Shown: positions 17,795 to 25,945 of the stretch, piece after piece
Layout: each line of letters begins with the position of its first letter
Position numbering within the stretch: position 1 is the stretch's first letter
Origin: a bacterium
GTDB lineage: Bacteria > Orphanbacterota > Orphanbacteria > Orphanbacterales > Orphanbacteraceae
Reading direction: 5' to 3'
DNA length: 64,000 bases
NCBI GenBank assembly: GCA_025782575.1
Contig: JALGYY010000017.1
Span: 62,001 to 126,000, forward strand
Position numbers and translations under genes: made by a program
Notes under the pieces: generated by a model
What the model was told of the DNA's origin: nothing
The model's input: only the letters and a program-made list of their open reading frames with translations
Database searches by the model: none

Positions 17795-18592
17795 ATGCTC
17801 CGAATGGCTACGGGAGAGACTTCGTCACAAGGGCAGAAGGGATCGCGGACAGCGATCTACTTCGTGTCCGACGCCCACTTCGGCGCTGAGTCGTTTGAAG
17901 CGGAAAGAGCGCGACTGGACAAGTTCCTCGCCTTTCTCCGTCACGCCCGCACCCGGGCGAAAACTCTCTATATCGTCGGCGATCTATTCGACTTCTGGTT
18001 TGAGTACAAACAGGTACTCCCTAAGACCCATGTAATGATCTTTACCGAGCTGGCCGCCCTGATGGAGGCCGGTGTCGAAGTCTGGTACCTAGCCGGTAAC
18101 CACGACTTCTGGATCGGGGACTTCTTCAGCAAAACCCTCGGGATATCGATCAGCCTTGACCCGATGACACTCGATATCGACGGTCGCCGCGTCTACCTGA
18201 CCCACGGTGATGATCTCACGGCCGGACACGACCACGGCTATCGGTTCCTCCGCCGCCTGGTCCGGAGCAAGCTCGCGATCGGAGCGTACCACTGGATACA
18301 CCCTGACCTCGGGATTCCGTTCGCCCGTTGGGCATCCCGTTCGTCCCGAGGCTACTCTACGGCGAAAAAATTCGTACTGAACAAAACTCTCGGGTCGGCG
18401 ATCGAAAAGAAGTTCATCGAAGGATACGACGTCATCATCATGGGCCATATCCATTACGCCGACCATCTGCACTATGAAAACGGCGAGTGCCTCATGCTGG
18501 GAGACTGGATTACAGCCTTCACGTATCTCATATACGAAGATGGCGGGTTCCGGTTACACCAATGGGAAAATGAGACAGAGGCTAGCGGATGA
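17795..18592 (+). CDS. lpxH: UDP-2,3-diacylglucosamine diphosphatase-like metallophosphoesterase
   Basis: Probable lipid A pathway enzyme that cleaves UDP-2,3-diacylglucosamine to lipid X. The 265-residue protein has the LpxH set of calcineurin-like motifs: FVSDAHFG, YIVGDLFDFWFE, LAGNHDFWIG, LTHGDD and IIMGHIHYADH. The DFWFEY motif is typical of LpxH rather than of general phosphoesterases. It indicates an outer membrane with lipopolysaccharide. The start is uncertain (ATG at 17795 or 17804). Its end overlaps the convergent PorV-like gene by 11 bp. Confidence 0.85.
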   Translation: MLRMATGETSSQGQKGSRTAIYFVSDAHFGAESFEAERARLDKFLAFLRHARTRAKTLYIVGDLFDFWFEYKQVLPKTHVMIFTELAALMEAGVEVWYLAGNHDFWIGDFFSKTLGISISLDPMTLDIDGRRVYLTHGDDLTAGHDHGYRFLRRLVRSKLAIGAYHWIHPDLGIPFARWASRSSRGYSTAKKFVLNKTLGSAIEKKFIEGYDVIIMGHIHYADHLHYENGECLMLGDWITAFTYLIYEDGGFRLHQWENETEASG

Positions 18593-19499
18593 ATGAAAGA
18601 GAAAATCGGTGGCTCGTGCCGAAATCGGAGGAGAACGGGACGGCAGCATACTGAATCAGGTAAACGTCCCGCCTCGCAGCAAACCCGATCGACCAATCCT
18701 CGAGATCGTACCCTGCCTTGTACCCCCCCCGTACGGAGAAATCGCGGTGAAGGCGGACTTCCGCGCCGAACTCTCCCTTAGTCTCCTCGTCACGAATCTC
18801 GCGGATCTGTCCTGACAGCAGGATTTCGTAGGGATCACTCAGTCTCCAGTTGTACGAGGCCCCGATGCGAAGGTCCAGAGGGAGAGAGAACCCCTCATCG
18901 ATATAGCGGGGCTCGTTTCCGCTGAAGTCGTCGTCACTTCCGATGTTCGCGATTGCCCCGCCGATCCTGAGCCCCTCTATGGGCGCATCGTACATCAAGC
19001 CGAGATCGAGCGCGATTCCGTGCGCCGTCTCCCGATCGATTTTGGAATACCATGGCTTGATCGCGCCTCCCGCTCGAACCGGGCCGAACCGATGAGCGTA
19101 TGCAACCGGGACGACCAGATCGTAATAACCGAAATCGCCGAGAGGTTCGCTCACGGGGGAGAATTCGCGCCGCTCAATTCCGCCAAGCCAAAAGCCGCTG
19201 ATCCCGGCAGCGAACGCGTGATTTCCCTGGCGATAGACGGCGACAGCATACTCCTGCCGGACATCCAGAAACCATTCAGTATGCGCTACCAGAACCTCGT
19301 AGCCATCATCCCCCTGCGTCAATCCCGCCGTGTTCCAGTAAAGAGCGCTCCCATCTTCAGCCACTGCCACATAGGCGGTTCCCATGCCGGACGCCGCCGC
19401 GCCCGGATCGACCTGAAGGGATCGCAGGCCGACGCGATCCGCTTGCACGGACCCGGCCGCCAGAAACAGGAGTGCGATCGCCAAAACTCTGGTTGTCAT
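18582..19499 (-). CDS. PorV/PorQ-family outer membrane barrel protein
   Basis: Predicted outer membrane protein of 305 residues. The ATG at 19499 (GAGGAA five bases upstream) gives a signal peptide VLAIALLFLAAGSVQA. The mature start, DPGAAASGMGTAYVAVAEDGSALYWNTAGL, is the PorV/PorQ signature; these are FadL-like barrels and several act in type IX secretion. Alternating beta-strand pattern continues to the C-terminus (RFSLSFIR). It follows, with a 68-bp gap, a large protein carrying a type IX-like sorting domain. A secretion role fits but is inferred. The longer in-frame ORF upstream reads into non-signal sequence and was not used. Confidence 0.8.
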   Translation of the reverse strand: MTTRVLAIALLFLAAGSVQADRVGLRSLQVDPGAAASGMGTAYVAVAEDGSALYWNTAGLTQGDDGYEVLVAHTEWFLDVRQEYAVAVYRQGNHAFAAGISGFWLGGIERREFSPVSEPLGDFGYYDLVVPVAYAHRFGPVRAGGAIKPWYSKIDRETAHGIALDLGLMYDAPIEGLRIGGAIANIGSDDDFSGNEPRYIDEGFSLPLDLRIGASYNWRLSDPYEILLSGQIREIRDEETKGEFGAEVRLHRDFSVRGGYKAGYDLEDWSIGFAARRDVYLIQYAAVPFSSDFGTSHRFSLSFIR

Positions 19500-19567
19500 G
19501 CTTTTCCTCGTGGGGTACTTCGACTGATTCATTCTACCAATATTCTCGGCCCGTAACAATGCAGCCT

Positions 19568-22500
19568 TCATCGTACGATCGCGATCGTGATGATCGAGTG
19601 CTCGGTCCGGCCTCCTGCAATCGCCTCGATACGGGCAAAATAGACGCCGCTCGCAAGATCCGAAGTATCCCATACGATCTCACCGGTCTCGGCAGGGACC
19701 GCTCGATCACCCAGATCGGCGACGGCTCCGCCGGCCATGTCAAATATGGTGATCCGGAGCAGTGCCGCTTCCGTCACTCGATAGTGGATGATCGTCTCCG
19801 GCTCTCTCGACGGATTGGGGTACGCGAAGACTTCCGGCTCGATCAGCAGCGGTTCTCCGGACGGGATCTCGAATGGTGAACTCTCGAGCCAGCCGGTAAA
19901 ACCGAATCCGTTCTGGTAGCCATGCCACTGGATGACCGGTTCCCGGTCGACCGGCCAGACGAACAGATTGATTTCGCTTTTCGACGATGTCAGTAGGAAT
20001 GTCGTATCTTTGTCGGCAGTCATGCCGATCTGCACACCGTACTTGCCGACCGCGCCGACGCTTACCGGAAACCCGTTCTCAACCTGTCCTTTGGAGTCGA
20101 GAAGATAGAGAGCGCCGTGAGTCGTCACGAGCGCCACTTCCTGCTCGCCGTCACCGTCGAGATCCCCGACAGCGGGCGCGCCCGACAAGACGTCGAATGG
20201 TGAGGAAACGAGGCCGCTTCGCAGAGTGACCGGCCAGTCGATCTGGCGCGCACCTGTACTATGGTAAGCGTGGATCTTCCCGTCTTCGGTGCCGAACAGA
20301 ACCGCGCCGTGGCCATTCCTGTTGAGATCGGCGACGGCAGGATAGCCGGCTGATCGGGATTCGAGTGCCACTGGTAAGATATCATATGTTCCACCCGAGC
20401 CGGGCATCGCCAGAACGAGTTCCTTCCCGGCGAGGACCGCGAAGCCCTCTCCCTGAAAGAGCCCGGTCAACTCGTCATCACCAGGCGGGATCCCGCCTAC
20501 CACCGGCGTAGGAACATCGGATAGAGCGATTGTCTGTAGAGGGGCGCCACCTTCGGGGTTCAGAACGTAGAGCGCCGGGGCGTCGGTCGCTACAACCACC
20601 GGGCTCGACCCAGTACCGGGTCCGGTCGCTGTCCCGGGGAGTATCTCAGAATGGAACCCGTCCGCGTGGGGAGTCGTAACGGGCGGGACGATCACCGCAA
20701 ATGTGGAGTCGTCCACACTGAAGAGAGTAAGCCGATTTTCTCCACTAAGTGACACCAGATGACGGCCGGGCGCAGGACGCGTGGTCAAGCTGAAAATCTC
20801 CGTCGGATCCCCCAGATCAAGAGCTTTTGCGTAGATGCCTCCGAAAGCTAGTGGAAACAGGAGAAGAGGTTTGAGTATAAATACTTCGACCGGGGCGAAG
20901 ACCACCTCTCCCTTAACCGGCGACTGGAACGGCCACCCCTCCGCCGGCTCGCCGTCCAACCCGATCAGATTGCCGTAACTTTGGTCGAGGGCTGAGTCAT
21001 AGGTTGAGTAGGCGAACCAGGTACCATCAATCGCATCCGAACGAACCGGAACGACCGGCCCGACGATTCGCTGCCCCGGGGGAACACTTACAGGCCATCC
21101 GGGCACCGGTTCCCGAAACTTCACACTCATAGTCATCGTCTCGCCGGGCGGGCTCAGCACCTCGATCGTGATTCCGGTGTAGGCGCCGAAGTTCGATCTC
21201 GTGTTCGGCGTGGTCCCCGGACCGAAAACGACATCGCCCGCAATCGCCCTGTTTCCCACGTACCAGGAATCAAAATGAGTGCCGAAGTTGTCCAGAGATC
21301 GCGCGCGCAGATCGAGGTCCTGCAGATCGCCCGCCTCTTCCAGGTCCACCCCCTTGCGATCACGGTCGGCGTTCACGCGATTCCGTTCCCGAAAGTTCTT
21401 ATCCCCTCCCTCGGCGATCTTCTCTTCATCGATGTGCCAAATGAGCAGACCGCTCACCGGCAGGGTGTCGACCTGAGACCAGTCGAACTCCGCTTCCCGA
21501 TAGGAATCGGCGTACGTGTCGAAGCGGCCGTCTCCGTCGGCATCGTCGAACGTGAAGAGCCCGTCCCCGTTTTCATCAGCGAAACGGTTTTCAATCAGGA
21601 AGTACTCGGTCTCTGTAATCGGCACACGAATAATCCGTTCAACGTCATCTCCCGATTCCACCTGGTGGAGTTCGATCGTCGTATCACGAGTGATGGTGAG
21701 CGGTTCGATCCAGCCGAAATGGATCTTGGTCCATGCGGTGGGATGAGGGGGGAGAATCCCTCCCGAGTTCCAGAGGCCGGTGCCCATGATGCCGAAGTTA
21801 CCGATCCCCTGAGAGTCGGGGAAGTTACCCGGTGTCGGATCGAAAAGGGAAGGAGCGCCGAGCAGTCGTCCCATCATGTGGGCGGAGACACCGAGAATCC
21901 ACTGGGCCAGGCCGTCCTGGGTTTCACTTTCAGGAAGAAGGATTGTCTCCGTAATCGAGAACGGCCTTCCGTCGGCGGCGAGATCGTCTGTCGGAATTCC
22001 GTCGTAACTCCCCAATTCCGATGAATCGGCCAGTGCATCTTCAAAATCGGACCGGGAATAGAACGTCGTCCAGAGGTCGCCGGGAGAGTTGAACCCGACG
22101 TCCGTCTCCTCGCCGCAGCCGGCATGGATCACGGCGATGCCATCAAACAGGGAAAAGTCGACAAGCGGGTCAGACTGCTCGATTGCCGCCGCGACAAGAC
22201 GGGGCTGCCTGATCCCGATGGAGTCGTTCTCACCATAGTATGCCATCGGCTCCGGAGCCTGAAAGATGCTGTCCAGAACGGTCGGTTCAATTATCAGATG
22301 CCCATAGGAAACTTTTCGATAGTATTGGGAGACGTACCCCAGTTGAGCCCTGAAATAACGTGCATCATGAGGAACGCGGAGTGAGTCGCCGTCGGCTGCC
22401 AACCCCGGTGCTGTCAGGGTATCTTCCCAGATGATCTCGCTCGCATCAGGGACTGACCCGAATAGACCGTCTCCTGTGGTAGCGCCGTCACTGTCCGCAG

Positions 22501-22747
22501 GGAACTCGATCATGATCGCGAGAAGCCGGAACGTATCGACCTCGGCCGGCGCCCGCAGGGCGACCTTCGGCCTGGATTCCCTCGCTTCGATCAATACCGC
22601 GGCCGTGGATTCCAGGATTTTCGGTTTCGTGCCGGTCGACCGGTAAGAAGGAACGCCACCGGTCGGCACAGGCTGCGCCCCACCTGCCCATGCCGGTATC
22701 GAGAACAGGAGGGATGGCAGTACAAGAGACAAAAGAAGACGGTTCAA
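19568..22747 (-). CDS. Secreted M6-like pseudo-metalloprotease with type IX-type sorting domain
   Basis: Exported 1059-residue protein. A signal peptide (residues 1-21, ending SIPAWA) is followed by an M6 (immune inhibitor A-like) peptidase fold (about 70-560) with recognisable IGNFGIMGTGLWNSGG and LLIWHIDEE segments. The zinc motif is HMMGR (residues 290-294) instead of HEFGH: the catalytic Glu and second His are replaced, so proteolysis is unlikely. Repeat-like beta segments (LNRNGHGAVLFGTEDGKI, LDGDGEQEVALVT; about 650-960) resemble FG-GAP/VCBS propeller repeats. The C-terminus (AYPNPSREPETIIHYRV ... DLASGVYFARIEA) is a FlgD/Por-type sorting domain. The start is TTG with GGGAG six bases upstream. 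Confidence 0.88.
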   Translation of the reverse strand: MNRLLLSLVLPSLLFSIPAWAGGAQPVPTGGVPSYRSTGTKPKILESTAAVLIEARESRPKVALRAPAEVDTFRLLAIMIEFPADSDGATTGDGLFGSVPDASEIIWEDTLTAPGLAADGDSLRVPHDARYFRAQLGYVSQYYRKVSYGHLIIEPTVLDSIFQAPEPMAYYGENDSIGIRQPRLVAAAIEQSDPLVDFSLFDGIAVIHAGCGEETDVGFNSPGDLWTTFYSRSDFEDALADSSELGSYDGIPTDDLAADGRPFSITETILLPESETQDGLAQWILGVSAHMMGRLLGAPSLFDPTPGNFPDSQGIGNFGIMGTGLWNSGGILPPHPTAWTKIHFGWIEPLTITRDTTIELHQVESGDDVERIIRVPITETEYFLIENRFADENGDGLFTFDDADGDGRFDTYADSYREAEFDWSQVDTLPVSGLLIWHIDEEKIAEGGDKNFRERNRVNADRDRKGVDLEEAGDLQDLDLRARSLDNFGTHFDSWYVGNRAIAGDVVFGPGTTPNTRSNFGAYTGITIEVLSPPGETMTMSVKFREPVPGWPVSVPPGQRIVGPVVPVRSDAIDGTWFAYSTYDSALDQSYGNLIGLDGEPAEGWPFQSPVKGEVVFAPVEVFILKPLLLFPLAFGGIYAKALDLGDPTEIFSLTTRPAPGRHLVSLSGENRLTLFSVDDSTFAVIVPPVTTPHADGFHSEILPGTATGPGTGSSPVVVATDAPALYVLNPEGGAPLQTIALSDVPTPVVGGIPPGDDELTGLFQGEGFAVLAGKELVLAMPGSGGTYDILPVALESRSAGYPAVADLNRNGHGAVLFGTEDGKIHAYHSTGARQIDWPVTLRSGLVSSPFDVLSGAPAVGDLDGDGEQEVALVTTHGALYLLDSKGQVENGFPVSVGAVGKYGVQIGMTADKDTTFLLTSSKSEINLFVWPVDREPVIQWHGYQNGFGFTGWLESSPFEIPSGEPLLIEPEVFAYPNPSREPETIIHYRVTEAALLRITIFDMAGGAVADLGDRAVPAETGEIVWDTSDLASGVYFARIEAIAGGRTEHSIITIAIVR

Positions 22748-22791
22748 GTGGTGCTCCCGGAGACAAAAAATCGCCCGACTGGCGCGCCTGC

Positions 22792-22821
22792 ATATTAGGG
22801 GAGCGCGGGACGCTCAGTCAA
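22792..22821 (-). promoter_or_regulatory. Sigma-70-type promoter of the M6-like gene
   Basis: The minus strand has TTGACT (22816-22821), an 18-bp spacer and TAATAT (22792-22797), about 45 bp upstream of the TTG start. It lies directly downstream of the terminator of the previous gene. Confidence 0.55.
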
Positions 22822-22846
22822 GGGACCAACAGAATGTCGTGGGAGC

Positions 22847-22912
22847 AAAAAAAATGGGTGCCGACCGAATCCGAGGTACTGCCCCTTTTCAGCACCACGG
22901 CCGTCGGCACCC
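22847..22912 (-). terminator. Rho-independent terminator after the Fn3 lipoprotein gene
   Basis: On the minus strand, a perfect 10-bp stem GGGTGCCGAC/GTCGGCACCC (22903-22912 and 22856-22865) with a 37-nt loop is followed at once by ATTTTTTTT (22847-22855). The loop is unusually long for a simple terminator and may contain further structure. Confidence 0.75.
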
Positions 22913-23041
22913 GAGCAAGCCCCAACCCAAGGGCTCACAAAACTCTGCAGGAGGGCAGAGCAAGTGCGATTGCTTCGTCATGGGCCGGATGAGGAGGACT
23001 CTTGCCTGCCTCCTCACCCGCTACCCGAGGTTCCAATTCTT
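22913..23041 (-). ncRNA. Candidate structured 3' UTR or small RNA (hairpins with CCTCCT)
   Basis: Between the lipoprotein stop and the terminator, the minus strand forms two further hairpins: CTCTGC-loop-GCAGAG (22943-22960), whose six-base loop reads CCTCCT, and a GAGGAGG/CCTCCTC stem with an 11-nt loop (22991-23015). A CCTCCT loop is complementary to Shine-Dalgarno sequences, as in known C-rich-loop small RNAs. No separate promoter is visible, so it would be processed from the mRNA. No known RNA family was recognised. Confidence 0.35.
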
Positions 23042-23938
23042 CTACCCGTCTGTCATGGAGCGGTTCCACTTTCTTTTGTCCGGTGACGAATTTTTTAGCT
23101 GCCGCCGTTCGAATTCATCGTCACTGGTCTGGAGAGCCCAATCCAGAATGACACTGTTTTCGCCTACAGACCTCACTCGGAACTTGGCGAAGTAGTCCTC
23201 CCAGGTCCAGAGCACATAGGTGTGTCCCTCGATCAGCTCGACACCTACCGGGTCGATCGACCAGCCGTCGACGGGAGCAAAATCGATGTCATCCAGGTGA
23301 TCGGTGTACCCGAAATCCTGTATATCGCTCACGAAGAACTCGCCATCCAGTTCGATCTCCGTCCCCACCATGCGAAGCAGGCCGTCCACTTCGAGAACGA
23401 AGTACGCCGCAAACCGGGCGTCCCATGGAACGACGATGACATCCCGCGGGTTGTAGGACGCGTTATCCTGGACAACCTTGAAATCGAGACCTGATCTCTC
23501 CGGATCGAATTCGTACTGATAGATCCTGAGGCCGGCACCCTGAGGACGGGGAGTGTCGACCACCTCCTCATAGGAGAGATCGCTCACATCGCCGGCGGTA
23601 AAAGAAGCGACGGCATAATAGTAAGAGACTCCGTTCTGGAGACCGTTCTCCAGATCACGACCGTCATCGAGAAAGGAGGAGTTGTTTGCGCCGTGAACCG
23701 TCCCGATTCTCTTGTAGGTACCCTCGAAGCTCTCGTTCCGGTAAACATGATAGCCTTCTACGCCGGCCTCACGAATGGGGCTCCAGAAAAGCTCGACTTC
23801 GGCGTCACCCGTTACGCTGAATACTCCCGCAGGTACGGGAGCGATATGAATGGCAACCGGGTTGTCATCGTCGCAACCTGTGGCGAACAGCAGCGTTATG
23901 GCCAGGCCGAGCCCGGCTGATGTGCGAATCCATTTCAT
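23042..23938 (-). CDS. Fibronectin type III lipoprotein, sigma-54 promoter
   Basis: Predicted lipoprotein of 298 residues and unknown role. The ATG at 23938 has a very strong GGAGGAGGT ribosome site and gives a signal ending LLFATGC followed by DDDN. One Fn3 domain (about residues 35-125, VELFWSPIREAGVEGYHVYRN ... SYYYAVASF) precedes a C-terminal beta-rich part with no family I recognise (WTWEDYFAKFRVRSV). A sigma-54 promoter lies 39 bp upstream, directly after the gene for an NtrC-type activator on the same strand, so that activator is the natural candidate regulator. A strong terminator follows. Confidence 0.82.
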   Translation of the reverse strand: MKWIRTSAGLGLAITLLFATGCDDDNPVAIHIAPVPAGVFSVTGDAEVELFWSPIREAGVEGYHVYRNESFEGTYKRIGTVHGANNSSFLDDGRDLENGLQNGVSYYYAVASFTAGDVSDLSYEEVVDTPRPQGAGLRIYQYEFDPERSGLDFKVVQDNASYNPRDVIVVPWDARFAAYFVLEVDGLLRMVGTEIELDGEFFVSDIQDFGYTDHLDDIDFAPVDGWSIDPVGVELIEGHTYVLWTWEDYFAKFRVRSVGENSVILDWALQTSDDEFERRQLKNSSPDKRKWNRSMTDG

Positions 23939-23976
23939 CGTGACACCTCCTCCGATTGATTCCACCCTGTCCGGTT

Positions 23977-23992
23977 TGCAATGCCCATGCCA
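23977..23992 (-). promoter_or_regulatory. Sigma-54 promoter of the Fn3 lipoprotein gene
   Basis: The minus strand reads TGGCATGGGCATTGCA, one mismatch from the sigma-54 consensus TGGCACG-N4-TTGCA, with exactly ten bases between GG and GC. Transcription would start near 23966, 28 nt before the ATG. Confidence 0.75.
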
Positions 23993-24031
23993 ATCGATCA
24001 GCCGCCTCCGGGGCGGGAGATCATTTTGTGT

Positions 24032-24049
24032 CTGGTGGTGACACACCAG
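24032..24049. promoter_or_regulatory. Candidate activator-binding dyad upstream of the sigma-54 promoter
   Basis: CTGGTG (24032-24037) and CACCAG (24044-24049) form a perfect 18-bp dyad centred about 50 bp upstream of the -24 element. It overlaps a second dyad, TGTGTC/GACACA. It is a plausible site for the adjacent NtrC-type activator. Inferred from position. Confidence 0.4.
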
Positions 24050-24147
24050 GATAACCGAAATGGTTGCAATGGATTAGGAAGGCCTCACGAGGAGGTCGCT
24101 TCAGCTCCGCTACCCGGCGGGGAAGCTAGGACCTGTGTCGATCAGCC

Positions 24148-25566
24148 TCATCTGGGTCGTCGATCGTCCTCGCCGCTGTTGCTCGGCCGCCGGAGATCGT
24201 ATTTCTCGATCTTCTTATAGATATTGGATCGCTGCATCCCCAGTTCGCGGGCGGTTCGAGCCACACTCCAGTTGTTCGCGGCAAGTTTCCGGCTTAAGAA
24301 AGCCTTTTCGGCGTTGTCTTTGAAATCCTGGAATGAGGAGTTCCCGTCGATCGGAGTATCGAGGGCTTCATCGGCAGTTCCGTCGGGAAGGAACGGCAGA
24401 TCCTCAGCTACGATCATATCCGACTCGGTTAGAATCACGATTCGTTCAATCGTATTCCGAAGCTCTCGCACATTGCCCGGCCAACTGTGCGACTGCAGAC
24501 GGGTGAGAACAGATTCACCCAGTGACTTGCGCCGAAGCCCGTTTTCCCGGCAGTAGCGCTCGAGGAAATAATTCGCAAGAAGCGGAATATCATCCCGCCT
24601 CTCCGACAGAGAGGGGACGCGAATAGGAACGACATTAAGCCGGTAGAATAGATCCTCCCGGAATCTCCCCTCCCGCACCTCCCTCTCGATCTCCTTGTTG
24701 GTTGCCGCTACTACCCGCACATCCACTCGAATTGTGCGGCTCCCCCCCACTCGGGCCACCTCACCCAGCTCGAGAGCACGCAACACTTTCGATTGTGCGG
24801 ACAGTGACATGTCCCCGATCTCATCCAGAAAGAGTGTTCCGCCGTTAGCGAGCTCGAACTTCCCGAGACGGAGTGACGTGGCCCCGGTGAACGATCCTTT
24901 TTCATGGCCGAAGAGCTCGCTCTCGATCAGCTCCTCCGGTATGGCCGCACAATTGACCTCGACAAACGGGCGTCCCGCCCGAGGAGAGGCTTTGTGCAGA
25001 GCCCGTGCGACAAGCTCCTTGCCCGTCCCGTTATCGCCGGTCAGAAGGACGCGGCCGTTCGTCGGCCCCACTTTGCCTACGGTTCGAAGAATCTCCCGAA
25101 TGGCCACGCTCTTCCCGACGATCCTGTACTTCTCATCATGGGATTCCCGGAAAATGAGATTCTCCGCCGAGAGCCGGCGCTGCTCCAGGCCGTTTCGAAC
25201 GGTCAGCAGGAGACGGTCACGATCGAGCGGCTTCTCCAGAAAATCGAAAGCCCCCTTCTTGGTCGCTTCCACGGCGGTCTGCACGGTCCCGTGTCCCGAA
25301 ATCATGATGACAACCAGATCGTTTCGGATTCGCATCGCCTCGGAAAGAACTTCAAGGCCATCCATGCCGGGCATCTTGATATCAAGAAGAACGAGCGTGG
25401 GAGTGCCGGACTTGATGATCTCGAGCGCCTCCTCACCGTTCGAGGCGACGCTCACCTGGTATTCCTCGTACTCGAGGATCCTCTGCAGGGATGTCTGGAT
25501 TCCCTTTTCGTCATCAACTACCAGGATGTGATGCAACTCAGGCCTCCCGAATTGTGGCTCGGTCAA
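24148..25566 (-). CDS. Sigma-54-dependent NtrC-family response regulator (orphan)
   Basis: Activator of 472 residues: receiver (about 14-125; ILVVDDEKG, LVLLDIKMPGMDG, Lys in FDFLEKPLD), AAA+ domain (about 147-385) with Walker A GDNGTGKE, and a Fis-type helix-turn-helix (about 425-465, NWSVARTARELGMQRSNIYKKI). The sigma-54 contact loop is GSFTGA, a conservative variant of GAFTGA, so interaction is expected. No histidine kinase gene is adjacent. The start is TTG overlapping the ArsR stop (TTGA), so the two are coupled. The next gene downstream has a sigma-54 promoter. Confidence 0.93.
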   Translation of the reverse strand: MTEPQFGRPELHHILVVDDEKGIQTSLQRILEYEEYQVSVASNGEEALEIIKSGTPTLVLLDIKMPGMDGLEVLSEAMRIRNDLVVIMISGHGTVQTAVEATKKGAFDFLEKPLDRDRLLLTVRNGLEQRRLSAENLIFRESHDEKYRIVGKSVAIREILRTVGKVGPTNGRVLLTGDNGTGKELVARALHKASPRAGRPFVEVNCAAIPEELIESELFGHEKGSFTGATSLRLGKFELANGGTLFLDEIGDMSLSAQSKVLRALELGEVARVGGSRTIRVDVRVVAATNKEIEREVREGRFREDLFYRLNVVPIRVPSLSERRDDIPLLANYFLERYCRENGLRRKSLGESVLTRLQSHSWPGNVRELRNTIERIVILTESDMIVAEDLPFLPDGTADEALDTPIDGNSSFQDFKDNAEKAFLSRKLAANNWSVARTARELGMQRSNIYKKIEKYDLRRPSNSGEDDRRPR

Positions 25567-25910
25567 TCGTAAAAGAGGATGTTGTCGTCAGGGGAGGATG
25601 GCGGTGCGGACGTCTGCTGAAAAGCGGGTGCCCGTCCGGATCGATTGAACGAGTCGCCCAGTCCCGCAGCCCAGCCTGCGATCACCCGCATGGCAGCCGG
25701 CTCGATGGAATACTCGATCCACTTCCCCAGCCGCCGCGATCGAATGACTCCCCGATCGCGAAGAGCCTTGAGGTGTCGAGACACGTTAGGCTGGGGAGCG
25801 CCGATCTCTTCCACCAGTTCACTCACGTTACGGGGCGACCGGGAAAGCGCTTCCACGATTCCAAATCGTGTCTCGTCTCCGAGCGCCCAGAAAATCGAGC
25901 AAAGATTCAT
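25563..25910 (-). CDS. ArsR-family transcriptional repressor
   Basis: Small winged-helix regulator, 115 residues from the ATG at 25910: MNLCSIFWALGDETRFGIVEALS, then the recognition region PNVSRHLKALRDRGVIRSRRLGKWIEYSI. The family start MELFKALGDPTR aligns with this ATG, which has AGGAA just upstream. A GTG at 25964 would add 18 residues and overlap the SDR gene. The metal-binding Cys of ArsR (ELCVCD) is absent, so the effector is probably not a metal. It lies between an SDR gene and the NtrC-type regulator and is coupled to the latter. Confidence 0.85.
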   Translation of the reverse strand: MNLCSIFWALGDETRFGIVEALSRSPRNVSELVEEIGAPQPNVSRHLKALRDRGVIRSRRLGKWIEYSIEPAAMRVIAGWAAGLGDSFNRSGRAPAFQQTSAPPSSPDDNILFYD

Positions 25911-25945
25911 TCGTTCCTGATCCTCCGCCGCCGACAGGACCCACT

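Noticed and set aside
21275-22024. 249-residue ORF antisense to the M6-like gene
   Set aside because: Composition and lack of motifs mark it as a shadow; the opposite strand has signal peptide, domain and sorting motif.
22748-22791. Possible attenuator (CGCC/GGCG stem followed by ATTTTTTG) in the M6-like gene leader
   Set aside because: The stem is only about four pairs and no leader peptide or alternative stem is visible.
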